A DNA stretch of 5,879 nucleotides, from positions 1 to 5,879 of the forward strand of contig CAYZSD010000191.1 of the NCBI GenBank assembly GCA_964481075.1, read 5' to 3'. The notes under the pieces are model-generated. The model was not told where the DNA came from. It made no database searches and saw nothing but the letters and a program-made list of their open reading frames with translations. How positions within the stretch are numbered: position 1 is the stretch's first letter; the number at the start of each line of letters is the position of its first letter. The translations under genes and the position numbers were made by a program. Positions 5,001 to 5,879 of the stretch are shown here, piece after piece. The stretch comes from MWFE01 sp964481075 (GTDB lineage: Bacteria > Bacteroidota > Bacteroidia > Bacteroidales > Tenuifilaceae).

Positions 5001-5879
5001 CTAAAGCCCAAACTCCTTTTTTATTATATCAACGCAATCGAGCTTCTCCCATGCAAAAAACTCAACCTCTTTCTCGTATGAGCTACCATTACCGCCTCCC
5101 ATCCTAACTGATTTCTTGAAGTAATCCCTTCCAAAATGGCCGTATGCTGCCGTTTCCTGAAAGATAGGATTCTTCAACCCAAAGCGCTTGATTATCGCAC
5201 CAGGTCTCAGGTCGAAGATTCTACTTACAACATCAGCAATCTCTGAGTCCGCTTTTTTAACCCTGCTTGTGCCGTAGGTGTTGATGAAAATGCTAACCGG
5301 TTGAGCAATCCCAATGGCATAGGCTACCTGAACCAACACTTCATCTGCTACACCCGCTGCAACTAAGTTCTTTGCAATGTGTCGAGCAGCATAAGCTGCT
5401 GATCGGTCAACTTTCGAGGAATCCTTTCCCGAAAAAGCACCGCCTCCGTGAGCACCCTTCCCACCGTAAGTGTCAACAATAATTTTTCTACCAGTGAGAC
5501 CCGTATCGCCATGTGGTCCACCAATTACAAACTTCCCTGTAGGGTTGACATGTAGAATGTAATCGTCTTTAAAAAGAGCCTGTACCCCCGGAGAAAAACG
5601 CTCTTTAACTCTTGGGATAAGAATATTTTGAACGTCTTGCCAAATCGTTTTCTGCATCCTCTCATCGGAGTCGAACTCATCGTGCTGGGTCGATACAACA
5701 ATGGTATGAATCCTTTCGGGCTTACCTTGGTTGTTGTATTCAATTGTAACCTGACTCTTTGCGTCCGGTCTAATATATGTCATCTCCTTACCCTCACGAC
5801 GAATCTTGGCGAGTTCCATCAGAATTACATGCGATAAAACAATGGCTAATGGCATGTAGTCGGCTGTTTCAAGGCACGC
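5001..5879 (-). CDS. metK: S-adenosylmethionine synthetase, 5' truncated by window edge
   Basis: MetK makes S-adenosylmethionine from L-methionine and ATP, the cell's main methyl donor, and acts as a cytoplasmic oligomer. The 292 visible residues run from just before the conserved MPL motif to the stop; by comparison with E. coli MetK about 130 N-terminal residues lie beyond 5879, and the reading frame stays open to the edge (ACLETADYMPL). Visible landmarks are RPDAKSQV, STQH, NPTGKFVIGGP, GDTGLTGRK (about 5507-5484, binding ATP and phosphate) and the glycine-rich signature GGGAFSGKD (5447-5421), then DRSAAYAAR and ETAAYGHFGRD. The C-terminus has extra residues (GGGNGSSYEKEVEFFAWEKLD) of the kind I associate with Bacteroidota enzymes. 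The ATG at 5855 is internal and is not the true start. The promoter and any SAM riboswitch lie outside the window. Confidence 0.97.
   Translation of the reverse strand, partial: ACLETADYMPLAIVLSHVILMELAKIRREGKEMTYIRPDAKSQVTIEYNNQGKPERIHTIVVSTQHDEFDSDERMQKTIWQDVQNILIPRVKERFSPGVQALFKDDYILHVNPTGKFVIGGPHGDTGLTGRKIIVDTYGGKGAHGGGAFSGKDSSKVDRSAAYAARHIAKNLVAAGVADEVLVQVAYAIGIAQPVSIFINTYGTSRVKKADSEIADVVSRIFDLRPGAIIKRFGLKNPIFQETAAYGHFGRDYFKKSVRMGGGNGSSYEKEVEFFAWEKLDCVDIIKKEFGL

Noticed and set aside
5853..5855. ATG at 5855 as the start of metK
   Set aside because: The frame remains open to the window edge and the preceding residues fit the MetK family. This Met is the internal one of the conserved MP motif.

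Overview
The window looks like core chromosomal DNA of a member of the Bacteroidota. The clues are two exact matches to the phylum's -7 promoter consensus (TAnnTTTG), starts preceded by A-rich tracts rather than Shine-Dalgarno sequences, a Bacteroidota-like S-adenosylmethionine synthetase, and generally AT-rich DNA. I see no tRNA, rRNA, CRISPR array, insertion sequence or phage gene. The genus cannot be named from the sequence alone.

Layout. Positions 1-119 carry no gene; they hold a weak hairpin and a promoter-like motif pointing left. A minus-strand pair follows: a YhbP-like (UPF0306) split-barrel protein (1118-1585) and an extended short-chain dehydrogenase/reductase (120-1121), translationally coupled by an ATGA overlap. 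The 132-bp gap 1586-1717 is a divergent promoter region. To its right on the plus strand are a VanZ-like membrane protein (1718-2110) and a TPR protein related to the ST7 family (2133-3083), likely one transcript. Next come a small AT-rich, cysteine-rich lipoprotein (3231-3623) and a 12-TM APC amino acid/amine permease (3696-4970). The 5' truncated metK gene (5001-5879, minus strand) converges on the permease, leaving a 30-bp gap.

How the parts fit. The best structural observation is the divergent promoter region. A perfect 9-bp inverted repeat (CATTCGATT) lies exactly 15 bp upstream of both -7 boxes, so repeat and promoters share one dyad axis at position 1658. This suggests one sigma factor or regulator reads both directions and links the YhbP/SDR pair to the VanZ/TPR pair. 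The rightward -7 box lies only 4 bp before the VanZ start codon, so that transcript is probably leaderless. No complete new system can be claimed. The best leads are the symmetric promoter, the ST7-like TPR protein and the uncharacterised lipoprotein with two CxxC motifs.
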